From Winogradskyella sp. J14-2 (lineage in GTDB: Bacteria; Bacteroidota; Bacteroidia; Flavobacteriales; Flavobacteriaceae), in the NCBI RefSeq assembly GCF_001971725.1, contig NZ_CP019388.1, forward strand, positions 3,056,501-3,120,500: a stretch of DNA of 64,000 bases, given 5' to 3'. The translations under genes and the position numbers were made by a program. Below the pieces are notes generated by a model. The model did not search any database and was not told the origin of the DNA. It worked only from the letters and a program-made list of their open reading frames with translations. Below are positions 34,128 to 42,598 of the stretch, in pieces (position 1 is the first letter of the stretch; each line of letters starts with the position of its first letter).

Positions 34128-35759
34128 TCAAATATTTTTTGATTCCACATAAAAATCCCTGTCAATCTTTATATCGTTAGCTTTTACAGATTTTATCTGC
34201 CACTCTGCTTTAGGGAAAAGCCACTCTGATTTTCCGTCAATTTCAATTTGAACTGGCATATCAAAACCATCTACAATGTTTATCCAACGGTATTTTAATT
34301 CTCCGTTTTCAATTTTGTATTCTAAAGTTGGAATCATCGTTGTTCTCAAATACTGATCGAAAAATTCAGCTAAATCAATTTTAGATTGTTCGCTTATGTA
34401 ATCTTCAATCTGTTTGGTGGTAACAGTTTGGTGGTAAAATTCAGAATTTAAACCACGAAGTATTTGTCTCCATTTTTCATCATCTCCAATAAGTTGTCTT
34501 AGTGTATGCAGCATATTGGCGCCTTTGTAATACATATCGCTAGATCCTTCGTTATTTACGTGGTATTGCCCAATTAAAGGTCGGTCGTTTTGAATGTTGG
34601 CGCGTGTGCCTATTACATAATCTGCAGCAGCTTCCTTACCGTAATAGTAATCCAAAAATAAGTTTTCGGAATACGCGGTAAATCCTTCATGAATCCACAT
34701 ATCTGCAATATCTTTATTGGTAATGTTATTGGCAAACCACTCGTGGCCAGCTTCGTGAATGATGATAAAATCGAATTTTAGTCCCCAACCAGTGCCAGAT
34801 AAATCGTTTCCTAAATACCCATTCTTAAACTTATTACCATAAGTCACCGAACTTTGGTGCTCCATGCCCAAATAAGGCACTTCAACCAACTTAAAGCTAT
34901 CCTCGTAAAACGGATAAGGCCCAAACCAATGTTCAAAGGCTTTCATCATTTTTGGTGCATCTTTAAAATGTTCTTTTGCTTTTTCAAGATTGTAAGAAAG
35001 TACCCAGTAATACATGTCTAGATTTCCTTTTTCTCCTTCGTATGACTCAGAAAAATTCTCATAATCTCCAATATTTATATTCACTCCGTAGTTATTTATC
35101 GGGTTGCTCACAAACCAACTCCATCTTTCGGTATTATCATTATTTAGCCTAATGTCGCGAAGTCTTCCATTTGAGATGTTTTTTAGTCCTCTAGGAACTG
35201 TAACACTAATAAGCATACTGTCCACCTCGTCGTACATGTGGTCTTTGTTAGGCCACCAAACACTCGCGCCCAAACCTTGGCAAGAGGTCGCTACAAAATG
35301 ATTACCGTTTTTGTCCTTTTTCCATGAAAAGCCGCCATCCCAAGGAGCGCGGACTGCTTCTTTTGGTTGTCCAGAATATTGAACATATAACTCATTGTAG
35401 TCTCCCGGCACCTGTTCTTTTTGTAAAAACACAAAATAGGCCGACCCAATTTTATTATAGTCTAACTGAACATCGTCTTGCACAAAAGCCACGATTTCTA
35501 ATGGGTCTTGCAAATCAATTTGTATTATGTTATGTGATTTTAAAACTTTATAGCGTATAATATTGTAACCAGCAATAAACTTCTTATCTGGTTGGACTTT
35601 GATATTAAGATCATAATAATTTAAGTCCCACCATTCGCGCTCAGGTGTTATGCTTCCTCTCAAGGTATCTTGTTTGGTAAATTGAGCTTTGTCTTTAAGT
35701 AACTGTGCATTAATTGAAGTTGTTATGAGTATACCAAGTATAAGTAATCTATATTTCAC
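34128..35759 (-). CDS. secreted M1 family zinc metallopeptidase
   Basis: This 543-residue exported peptidase has a signal peptide (MKYRLLILGILITTSINAQ). The catalytic zinc site is H335-E-A-G-H339 with the third ligand E358 (WIHEGFTAY), the exact 18-residue spacing of M1 (gluzincin) enzymes. LGMEHQSS at 297-304 corresponds to the GAMEN exopeptidase motif. It lacks the ERAP1-like C-terminal domain, so it is a short M1 of the type common in Bacteroidetes. It lies two bases downstream of a small membrane protein gene and is likely in an operon with the M28 peptidase further upstream, giving a peptide-degrading set. Confidence 0.92.
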   Translation of the reverse strand: MKYRLLILGILITTSINAQLLKDKAQFTKQDTLRGSITPEREWWDLNYYDLNIKVQPDKKFIAGYNIIRYKVLKSHNIIQIDLQDPLEIVAFVQDDVQLDYNKIGSAYFVFLQKEQVPGDYNELYVQYSGQPKEAVRAPWDGGFSWKKDKNGNHFVATSCQGLGASVWWPNKDHMYDEVDSMLISVTVPRGLKNISNGRLRDIRLNNDNTERWSWFVSNPINNYGVNINIGDYENFSESYEGEKGNLDMYYWVLSYNLEKAKEHFKDAPKMMKAFEHWFGPYPFYEDSFKLVEVPYLGMEHQSSVTYGNKFKNGYLGNDLSGTGWGLKFDFIIIHEAGHEWFANNITNKDIADMWIHEGFTAYSENLFLDYYYGKEAAADYVIGTRANIQNDRPLIGQYHVNNEGSSDMYYKGANMLHTLRQLIGDDEKWRQILRGLNSEFYHQTVTTKQIEDYISEQSKIDLAEFFDQYLRTTMIPTLEYKIENGELKYRWINIVDGFDMPVQIEIDGKSEWLFPKAEWQIKSVKANDIKIDRDFYVESKNI

Positions 35760-35761
35760 TA

Positions 35762-36109
35762 TTAAATCATTTTTTGTTTTAAATATTTAACAAGCATTGT
35801 TCCACCTAAAACCAAATTTGTTCCTAAGTATAAGATTCCAAAAATTAGAAGGTTCGTATAGTTTTGGTTAGCAACATCGAATTCTGATAATTCAGAAAAC
35901 AGTGCCAAAACTAAAAATAAAGTGAGCGCTATAACCGTAATAGAAATGATTAAACCAAAAGTTGCTTTTTTATTTACTATTTGATAGGCAAGAACAGCTA
36001 ATAAGCCAATAGCAAATGGATTGAGAAGATTTGCGGTTAAAGCCCAATAATAAATGACAGAAGCAATTAAAAATAATTCTGGAATATGAGGTTTTAATTT
36101 TTTAAGCAT
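35762..36109 (-). CDS. small integral membrane protein, unknown function
   Basis: This 115-residue protein has four hydrophobic segments (ELFLIASVIYYWALTANLL, PFAIGLLAVLAYQIV, TFGLIISITVIALTLFLVLALF, LLIFGILYLGTNLVLGGTMLV) with short loops, a compact four-helix inner membrane protein. No family motif is recognised. It starts 48 bases after the M28 peptidase gene and ends two bases before the M1 peptidase, so it belongs to the same transcription unit; nothing shows what it does there. Confidence 0.75.
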   Translation of the reverse strand: MLKKLKPHIPELFLIASVIYYWALTANLLNPFAIGLLAVLAYQIVNKKATFGLIISITVIALTLFLVLALFSELSEFDVANQNYTNLLIFGILYLGTNLVLGGTMLVKYLKQKMI

Positions 36110-36157
36110 ATGTTCTAAATTTTATTTAATTTTTTATTTCTGCAGAAATTGTAAACA

Positions 36158-37510
36158 CTATCTCATTATTTTATTTGGAAACACCACCAAGCTCTCATGC
36201 CCATCCTCACCCACAGCTGCCACGCCAAAAAGGAAATTATCAATAACGATGCCTTCTAAAGTAAATTCGGTAACGTCGCCAACATAGCGGCTATAATCCC
36301 AACTTGGAGATGTGGTATCTCTCCAATAAATTTTGTACCCTTTGGCACCATCAACCTTGTTCCATTCCAATTTTGCTGATGGTTCTACAATACCACCAAT
36401 ACCGACGTCATTGGGTGCTGGTGGAGCGGAGGCAAGGCTCGCCATGGTAATGGCATTAACGGCTGTTAGTTTTTTGGCATAACCAAAGTTAACGTGCTCA
36501 AAGGTATCGCCATAATTGATGCCGTTTTCGGTTCGGATGTCTTGATGTTGTTGCGTATAGTTTTCGTGGGCTTCCATAATACGAATGCCTGCAAAACCAG
36601 CATCGTTAAAAGGTCTGTGATGGCCACCACGACCAAATCGGTCTAGACGGTAAATCATCATTGGGTTCATCTCTGGCATATAGGTTTGTGTGGTTTTATG
36701 AACGTAGCGCGCTAATTGCCTTGAGATACCATCAACTTCACCACCATAAAAACGTCTTGCTCTAGCTGATCTGGCCAGTTTTTCTGGATCGGTTTCATCA
36801 GTCGTAATAGGTTCAGAAAAGATGCGGAAGGCTCTATTGTCAATCACTCCATCAACACCTTTAATATTTCCTATCATATCATTGTTTAGCACACCAATAA
36901 TGTCCCAATTGTTGTCCTTGGCATACTTGGCCATGCCTTGGCCGCCAAACAAACCTTGTTCCTCACCAGATAGTCCTAAATACACAATACTGCTTTCAAA
37001 CTTATATTTTGAAAGCACTCTAGCAGCCTCAATAGCACCTGCCATACCTGTAGCATTATCGTTAGCACCTGGCGAATCTGATGTAAAATCTGTTGGGTCT
37101 GACACTCTAGAATCAATATCGCCACTCATTATAATATAGCGATTAGGATATTTGGTACCTTTTTGAATGGCAACAACGTTGACGATATTTACGTCTTTTA
37201 TAATGCGCTGATTTGTTCCTTTTTTGAAGAAATTCTCTTGGAAAAATACCTCTAAGCAGCTGTTGCAATCTTTTGAAATATTGTCAAATTCAGCTTTAAT
37301 CCAACGTCGTGCCGCACCAATGCCACGTGTTTCAGAAACTGTATCACTTAGGGTGTGGCGTGTGCCAAAATCGGCCAAGGTTTTAACATCTTGTTTTAGT
37401 CGTTCTACCGATATAGAATCGATGATACTATATAACTTAGAATCTAATTGGCTATATGTAGCTTGTGTTATACAAAAAAAGGTGAGCGTAATTTTTATAA
37501 AACGAGTCAT
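36158..37510 (-). CDS. secreted M28 family zinc peptidase with fibronectin-like C-terminal domain
   Basis: This 450-residue protein has a signal peptide (MTRFIKITLTFFCITQATYS) and an M28 aminopeptidase-type catalytic domain at about residues 100-360. Expected di-zinc ligands are D151 (SPGANDNATG), E183-E184 (SGEEQGLFG), D211 (LNNDMIG) and a late His (NYTQQHQ). The first ligand, normally His in a GHxDS motif, is D131 in SGDIDSR, exactly 20 residues before D151, so the metal site is altered. The C-terminal 80 residues (SAKLEWNKVDGAKGYKIYWRD) look like a fibronectin type III fold. Probably acts on peptides outside the cell or in the periplasm. Confidence 0.87.
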   Translation of the reverse strand: MTRFIKITLTFFCITQATYSQLDSKLYSIIDSISVERLKQDVKTLADFGTRHTLSDTVSETRGIGAARRWIKAEFDNISKDCNSCLEVFFQENFFKKGTNQRIIKDVNIVNVVAIQKGTKYPNRYIIMSGDIDSRVSDPTDFTSDSPGANDNATGMAGAIEAARVLSKYKFESSIVYLGLSGEEQGLFGGQGMAKYAKDNNWDIIGVLNNDMIGNIKGVDGVIDNRAFRIFSEPITTDETDPEKLARSARARRFYGGEVDGISRQLARYVHKTTQTYMPEMNPMMIYRLDRFGRGGHHRPFNDAGFAGIRIMEAHENYTQQHQDIRTENGINYGDTFEHVNFGYAKKLTAVNAITMASLASAPPAPNDVGIGGIVEPSAKLEWNKVDGAKGYKIYWRDTTSPSWDYSRYVGDVTEFTLEGIVIDNFLFGVAAVGEDGHESLVVFPNKIMR

Positions 37511-37577
37511 TTTTATTTTTTACTTTAAACGGTTATATTTTTTAGAATTTTAGATAAGTATTAAAAGCAGTACTTTT

Positions 37578-39176
37578 TTATTGGATAAAGGTAACTTTTG
37601 AAATGAGACCATCCTCAACTTCATAAATTGCTATAGCGTAATAGACTTTTTCATTTATAGTAGCTTTTTCATAATCTATAACCTTGTTGCCCAAAACAAT
37701 TCTATTCATAATTTCTGCATTTAGATCTGGTACTTTCTCAAAGATAACTTCATATCTTTTGACTAATTCGTCTTTACCGTTAGAAGTTATATCTTCTGGA
37801 AATTGGTAAAGCTTAATGTCTTTTGTATAGGTTTTACCGAACTCTTCGATATCGCGTTTGTTATAAGCTTCTAACTGCTCGTTTACAATAGTCTCAGGAT
37901 TAGATGTAGTATTTTTATTTCTAATAAATGTCATGGATTTTATACCATCTTTATCTACATTATATACTGTAGCTTGTCTTATGGTAAGATTATTAAGTGT
38001 TACCAATTCTTCATCAACAACATAATTATTGAGCACCATGCGGTTTAAGACTTTGACGTTAGATTTTTTGTTATTTCTAAAAAACTCTCTGTAATTTTCT
38101 TTGAGAGTGTTTCTGCCTGAATACATGTAATCTTTTGGAAACTTATTGACTACCACATTAGCATCAAAAGCATTTGAAAAAGCATTAAGATCTCTAGTAT
38201 TAAATGGTGCAATGTGTTTTTGCACTATGGCAGCTGCTTCGGTATCAGATAATAGTGTTATAGCTTCAGTTTGGTCATTTGTACTATCACTAACTTCTAA
38301 ATTTTCATTTTCTGAATGTATATCTGCAGCAATAAGAAGTTTTGAGCCATCTTTGTTAGTCGCAAGACGCGTAATGTTTTTAATACCATAAGACGATAAA
38401 TCCGCAATTCTTTTCCAGTTGTTATCTTGTTTAAGCGTTAATTTATACAATATTCCATTTTTGCCAGATAGAAGTGTTTTGCTGTCTAGCCAGCAAATAT
38501 CTTCAACACCTTCCATAGTATTTGCGATGAGTCTTGTAACACCGTTTTCAGGATTTAAAGATCTTATTTGCCATGGTTTGTTAGCTTCTTTATAAATAAA
38601 ACTCACTAAATCGGATTTAGGGATTTTATGAAACGAACGACCTACACTTGTAGCATATTTTCTGCTTTTACCATCTGTAATGTTTGTGAGATATAAATTT
38701 AGTTGCTCGTTTTCAATAACAGCAGAAACTATTGAGTTTTCATCGTACCAAGTATAGTAGGCAACGATCAAATCTTTTATTAACTCTGTAGATTCACCAT
38801 TACTTAGATTATAACTATATAGACGTTGTTTGCCATCTGTATCTAATCTAACAGCAGAAACAGCATTTTTATTCGGAATTTTCAAAGGTGTGTATTCACC
38901 TCCTTTAGTAAAATTTATAAATGTTTTTGATTTGTAGGTTATATGATATTGAGCAATATCGGTTTGCCCACTTCTCGTAGAAGCATACAAAATATTGGTG
39001 TCTCCAAAGAACGAAGGTTGGTTATCATATCCTTCATTATTTGATATGTTGGTACCATTTGAAACTTTAATTTTAGCGTTGTTCTTATTTAAGTCAAAAA
39101 GAAAGATTTCAGAATTAGATTGCGCAAAGCCAAGAGTGAAAAAAAAGGGAAATAAGATTAAAAAACAATATTTCAT
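37578..39176 (-). CDS. secreted fusion of a TolB-like propeller and two NTF2/SnoaL-like domains
   Basis: This 532-residue protein has a signal peptide (MKYCFLILFPFFFTLGFAQ). Residues of about 25-300 contain TolB/PD40-like propeller blades (NQPSFFGDTNILYASTRSGQTDIAQY, KQRLYSYNLSNGEST). Two related NTF2-like units follow at about 310-425 (IAPFNTRDLNAFSNAFDANVVVNKFPKDYMYSG) and 425-532 (EQLEAYNKRDIEEFGKTYTKDIKLYQFPEDITSNG). The two share the pattern Y/FN-x-R-D-x-x-x-F, F-P-x-D and N-R-x-V-L, so they are an internal duplication. The fold suggests ligand binding; no catalytic residues are identified. It is 67 bases upstream of the M28 gene on the same strand. Confidence 0.75.
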   Translation of the reverse strand: MKYCFLILFPFFFTLGFAQSNSEIFLFDLNKNNAKIKVSNGTNISNNEGYDNQPSFFGDTNILYASTRSGQTDIAQYHITYKSKTFINFTKGGEYTPLKIPNKNAVSAVRLDTDGKQRLYSYNLSNGESTELIKDLIVAYYTWYDENSIVSAVIENEQLNLYLTNITDGKSRKYATSVGRSFHKIPKSDLVSFIYKEANKPWQIRSLNPENGVTRLIANTMEGVEDICWLDSKTLLSGKNGILYKLTLKQDNNWKRIADLSSYGIKNITRLATNKDGSKLLIAADIHSENENLEVSDSTNDQTEAITLLSDTEAAAIVQKHIAPFNTRDLNAFSNAFDANVVVNKFPKDYMYSGRNTLKENYREFFRNNKKSNVKVLNRMVLNNYVVDEELVTLNNLTIRQATVYNVDKDGIKSMTFIRNKNTTSNPETIVNEQLEAYNKRDIEEFGKTYTKDIKLYQFPEDITSNGKDELVKRYEVIFEKVPDLNAEIMNRIVLGNKVIDYEKATINEKVYYAIAIYEVEDGLISKVTFIQ

Positions 39177-39443
39177 AAGGTAGCAAGATTGATTCCTTAA
39201 ATATAAGCATTATCTAGATTGCTGTTTTCTAAAATGCTTTAAATTAAGGTTGAAGGCATAAGAATCAATTATTATTTTAAAGAGAATACAATTTATCGAC
39301 AAAACTTGCAATTGATAACAGTTTAGCGAATTAATAGGCTTTTAAAAAGGATTAGCCTGATAATGAGGGACTTTTTTTAATATTAGATATATCAAACCAA
39401 ACAAAGACACCAATCCTTAGTATAACTTAATCCCTCTAGAGTT
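39177..39443. other. 267-bp intergenic region, divergent promoters expected
   Basis: The region separates two divergent genes and is AT-rich. It has no convincing TAnnTTTG box and no ORF. TAATAGGCT and AGCCTGATAA (about 39333-39363) form a weak interrupted inverted repeat. No gene is supported here. Confidence 0.4.
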
Positions 39444-40283
39444 ATGAATCCTATCAAATCATCCATTAACACCATAAGTTTTTTTATGTGTCTATTGCTA
39501 CTACAAACTAGTTTTGGGCAAAATAGTACGGCTGAAAACGAAAACAACGTTCTACCTACAGACGAAATGAATATATCTACAGAAACCGCTGAAGTTGATG
39601 ACAGGCCTAAAATAAGACTGTTATTTACTTCTATAGGTATTATAAACAGAGAAATTCTCTTAACTGTCGACGAAAGATGTACAGATGGCTATGATTGGGG
39701 ATTTGATGGTCACCTAAATGACGTACAGGTAGATGATATGTCTTGGTTAATCAATGAAGAACTGTTTGTGATACAGGGCATTGGCGCTGTAGATACTGAA
39801 GAAACTTCTTTACCTCTCAATATACAAAAAAGTGCTGTCGGTGATGTAGTAATAGCTATTCAATCTTTAGAAAATGTACCAGATGAATGGGGTATTATAC
39901 TTTATGATACCGAGCTTGGTATGCATTACGATTTAAGAAGTACTAATTATGAGGCAACCTTACCTGCAGGTATTTATCAAGATAGATTTGTTTTGGGATT
40001 TCAAAATCCTAGTGCTTTGAGTATTGATGATAATGAAGAAAATCAATTAGAGTTTTATTATGAAATGAATAGTGATAAGTTAGTAGTTCTTAATCCTACA
40101 AACTCAATTTTAACAAATATTGAAGTTTATAATATTTCAGGTCAATTAGTTTATAATATTAAAGATGTAATAGATAATATTCGTTCGGAGTATAGGATAG
40201 ATAATTTAACTTCTGGTACTTATATTGTTAGGATTAATACAAATGATAATAAAGTCATTACAAAGAAAATTATTGTTAACTAG
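39444..40283 (+). CDS. secreted protein with type IX secretion sorting domain
   Basis: This 279-residue protein has a signal peptide (FFMCLLLLQTSFGQ) preceded by a polar n-region. The middle part is unassigned: LLFTSIGIINREILLTVDERCTDGYDWGFDGHLNDVQVDDMSWLINEE and VIAIQSLENVPDEWGIILYD. This resembles domains in flavobacterial secreted proteins that precede a sorting tail. The last 75 residues (LVVLNPTNSILTNIEVYNISGQLVYNI, ending IDNLTSGTYIVRINTNDNKVITKKIIVN) are a classic type A sorting domain, which directs export across the outer membrane by the T9SS. Codons are more AT-rich in the C-terminal third than in the rest. Confidence 0.85.
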   Translation: MNPIKSSINTISFFMCLLLLQTSFGQNSTAENENNVLPTDEMNISTETAEVDDRPKIRLLFTSIGIINREILLTVDERCTDGYDWGFDGHLNDVQVDDMSWLINEELFVIQGIGAVDTEETSLPLNIQKSAVGDVVIAIQSLENVPDEWGIILYDTELGMHYDLRSTNYEATLPAGIYQDRFVLGFQNPSALSIDDNEENQLEFYYEMNSDKLVVLNPTNSILTNIEVYNISGQLVYNIKDVIDNIRSEYRIDNLTSGTYIVRINTNDNKVITKKIIVN

Positions 40284-40303
40284 TCTAACTAACACGGTGA
40301 AAT

Positions 40304-40335
40304 AAAAAAGCCAATTCTATTGAATTGACTTTTTC
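40304..40335. terminator. bidirectional terminator between the T9SS cargo gene and fadE
   Basis: AAAAAAGCCAATTC (to 40317), loop TATT and GAATTGACTTTTT form an 8-bp stem with one mismatch, with T runs on both sides. It ends the beta-oxidation operon on the minus strand and the cargo gene on the plus strand. Confidence 0.7.
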
Positions 40336-40356
40336 CATTTCTGACTTAAACTTAAA

Positions 40357-42165
40357 CTAAAAGCAGTATTTATTTTCTGCCTTTACTTTTTCGGCAATTT
40401 CGTTTCGTAAATCAACGATATCCGGATAATTTTGATATTTAGTGAAACGTTTTAAGCCCATAAGCATCATACGTTGCTCATCTCCTTCAGCAAACGAAAT
40501 AATACTTTCTTTACCTTTATCTTCAATAATATTTACCGCATTAAATAAATATAGCTTAGACATAGCAATTTGTACAGATTGAGCCTCTTCACCAAAACGT
40601 TTTGCATTTTTTTCAGTTCTTAAAATTGTAGATTCTGCCATATATATTTCTATTAAAATATCTGCAGCAGCAACTAAAAGCTGTTGGTGTTTTTCCATAT
40701 CTGGACCAAACTTTTGAACTGCTGCACCAGCTACCATTAAGAATACCTTTTTAAGCTTAGCAATCATTTCTTTTTCTTCGGAGAAAAGCTCTGAGTAGTC
40801 TGGTGTGTCAAAAGAAGGAATACCCATTAGCTCTTCTTGCACTTTCATTGCAGGACCTAATAAATCTACATGACCTTTCATGGCTTTTTTAACGAGCATA
40901 CCAACAGAAAGCATTCTGTTAATTTCGTTGGTGCCTTCGTAAATACGTGCAATACGAGCATCTCTCCAAGCAGCTTCCATTGGTGTTTCTTCAGAAAAGC
41001 CCATGCCTCCAAAGATTTGGATACCTTCGTCAGCACAGTTTTGTACATCTTCTGATACAGCTACCTTTAAAATCGAACATTCAATAGCGTATTCCTCAAC
41101 ACCTTTTAATTCGGCTTCCTGATGTGAGTTTCCAGCAGCAACACGCAGCGCAATGCGGTCTTCAATATTTTTAGCTGCTCTATACGTTGCAGATTCGCCA
41201 GCATAGGCACTTGTAGCCATTTGTGCAAGCTTTGCTTTTATGGCACCAAAATCGGCAATTGGTGTGTTAAACTGTTTGCGCTCATTGGCGTAATTTACTG
41301 CGGTAGTTAAAATTCGACGTTGCGAATCTAAGCAAGCCGCAGCTAATTTAATACGGCCAACATTTAGGGCGTTCATGGCAATCTTAAAACCTTCGCCACG
41401 ACCAGCCAACATATTTTCTACTGGTACAATGGTATCGTTAAAAAATACTTGTCTAGTAGAGCTGGCACGAATACCGAGCTTATGTTCCTCTTCGCCGAGT
41501 GTAATACCGTTTGGATTTTCAGGATCGTATTCTACGATGAATCCTGTAATGTTTTTGTCGTTTTCAATACGTGCAAAAACAATCATTAAACTACAGAAGC
41601 CTGCATTAGAAATCCACATTTTTTGACCGTTAATTTTATACGATTTACCGTCAGCCGATAGTTCAGCACTTGTTTTACCAGAGTTGGCATCAGAACCTGC
41701 ACCAGGCTCTGTTAAACAGTAAGCACCAAACCACTCACCAGTGGCTAATTTAGGTACGTATTTTTTCTTTTGCTCTTCAGTACCGTAAAGTGTAATAGGC
41801 ATGGTGCCAATACCTGTGTGCGCACCAAAAGCTGTGCTAAATGAGCCTGTGCCAGACGAAATATAATCGCATACCAAGCAAGTAGATACAAAGCCCATGC
41901 CTAGGCCATCGTAAGCCTCAGGTACAGCCACACCTAAGAAACCAAGCTCTCCTGCTTTGCGCATTACTTCTTCTGTAAGCGCATAATCTTTAGCTTCAAA
42001 GCGGTCTCTGTGGGCAACAATCTCACGATCGTTAAATTCCATAACCGCTTCTTTCATCATGTTTTGTTCTTCTGAAAAATCTTCAGGCGTAAAGATGTCT
42101 TCACAATTTGTTTCTTTTACCAAGAATTGACCTCCACGAAGGATGTCTTTTTCTATTTCTGACAT
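40357..42165 (-). CDS. acyl-CoA dehydrogenase, long form
   Basis: This 602-residue flavoenzyme makes the trans-2-enoyl-CoA in the first step of beta-oxidation. YCLTEPGAGSDANSGKTSA and MWISNAGFC are the FAD and substrate-binding signatures; RIKLAAACLDSQRRI and QIFGGMGFSEETPME follow, and the catalytic base is the Glu in RIYEGTNEINRML. A C-terminal extension of about 170 helical residues beyond the usual 390-residue dehydrogenase makes it a long form, as in very-long-chain types. It is the last gene of the operon with fadB-like and thiolase genes, separated from the thiolase by a four-helix-bundle element. Confidence 0.93.
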   Translation of the reverse strand: MSEIEKDILRGGQFLVKETNCEDIFTPEDFSEEQNMMKEAVMEFNDREIVAHRDRFEAKDYALTEEVMRKAGELGFLGVAVPEAYDGLGMGFVSTCLVCDYISSGTGSFSTAFGAHTGIGTMPITLYGTEEQKKKYVPKLATGEWFGAYCLTEPGAGSDANSGKTSAELSADGKSYKINGQKMWISNAGFCSLMIVFARIENDKNITGFIVEYDPENPNGITLGEEEHKLGIRASSTRQVFFNDTIVPVENMLAGRGEGFKIAMNALNVGRIKLAAACLDSQRRILTTAVNYANERKQFNTPIADFGAIKAKLAQMATSAYAGESATYRAAKNIEDRIALRVAAGNSHQEAELKGVEEYAIECSILKVAVSEDVQNCADEGIQIFGGMGFSEETPMEAAWRDARIARIYEGTNEINRMLSVGMLVKKAMKGHVDLLGPAMKVQEELMGIPSFDTPDYSELFSEEKEMIAKLKKVFLMVAGAAVQKFGPDMEKHQQLLVAAADILIEIYMAESTILRTEKNAKRFGEEAQSVQIAMSKLYLFNAVNIIEDKGKESIISFAEGDEQRMMLMGLKRFTKYQNYPDIVDLRNEIAEKVKAENKYCF

Positions 42166-42183
42166 ATTTTTGTAAGATTAAGA

Positions 42184-42204
42184 GATTCAAGATTCAAGAT
42201 TCAA
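42184..42204. repeat. three tandem GATTCAA heptamers, 3' border of four-helix-bundle element A
   Basis: GATTCAA occurs three times without gaps (42184-42190, 42191-42197, 42198-42204). It lies between the stop of a four-helix-bundle gene and the start of the acyl-CoA dehydrogenase gene. A degenerate inverted counterpart is at 42578-42598 on the other side of the gene. Confidence 0.85.
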
Positions 42205-42207
42205 GAC

Positions 42208-42561
42208 TTATAAATCAAGTCTAGATTGAAATCCCGAAATCATTTTTTGTATTTGTTTTATTTGTTGTTCTAATTCTAAAAATTTTTCTTCTGTAATATA
42301 GTTTTCATTAAAAGCTACATTCAATTGTGTTTCCCATTCAAAAGCAGAACCTAAGCTATTTTCTAAATAAATATTGAAATGCTTATCTGAACTTTTGCTT
42401 GATCCTTCTGAGATATTAGAAGGTATAGAAACTGCACATCGGTTCATTTGACTCATTAATCCATAAGTTTCAAATTTTGGAAAAGCTCTAGTAATCTTAT
42501 AAGAATCAGAAACTAATTTCATGCTTTCATTCCAAATTTTTAATTTTTTAAAATTATGCAT
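42208..42561 (-). CDS. four-helix-bundle protein (S23/bIVS/Avd-like), element A
   Basis: This 117-residue protein belongs to the four-helix-bundle family first seen in 23S rRNA intervening sequences and related to the Avd protein of diversity-generating retroelements. The diagnostic stretch is CAVSIPSNISEGSSKSSDKHFNIYLENSLGSAFEWETQL; the start MHNFKKLKIWNESMKLV is also typical. An upstream TTG at 42567 adds two residues and is less likely than the ATG at 42561. The gene sits inside the beta-oxidation operon on the coding strand, framed by heptamer repeats. Its paralogue (43830-44177) shares MHxxxxLKIW, SIPSNI-EG, GSAxE and QIQKM. Function is unknown; binding of nucleic acid is a family inference. 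Confidence 0.9.
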   Translation of the reverse strand: MHNFKKLKIWNESMKLVSDSYKITRAFPKFETYGLMSQMNRCAVSIPSNISEGSSKSSDKHFNIYLENSLGSAFEWETQLNVAFNENYITEEKFLELEQQIKQIQKMISGFQSRLDL

Positions 42562-42577
42562 ATTCAAGTCCTGTTTC

Positions 42578-42598
42578 TTGATTCTTAAAATCTTGGTT
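42578..42598. repeat. degenerate inverted heptamers, 5' border of element A
   Basis: TTGATTC (42578-42584), TTAAAAT (42585-42591) and CTTGGTT (42592-42598) are decayed copies of TTGAATC, the complement of the GATTCAA unit at the other border. The last unit ends directly at the thiolase stop codon (42599-42601). The match is clear only for the first unit. Confidence 0.5.
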
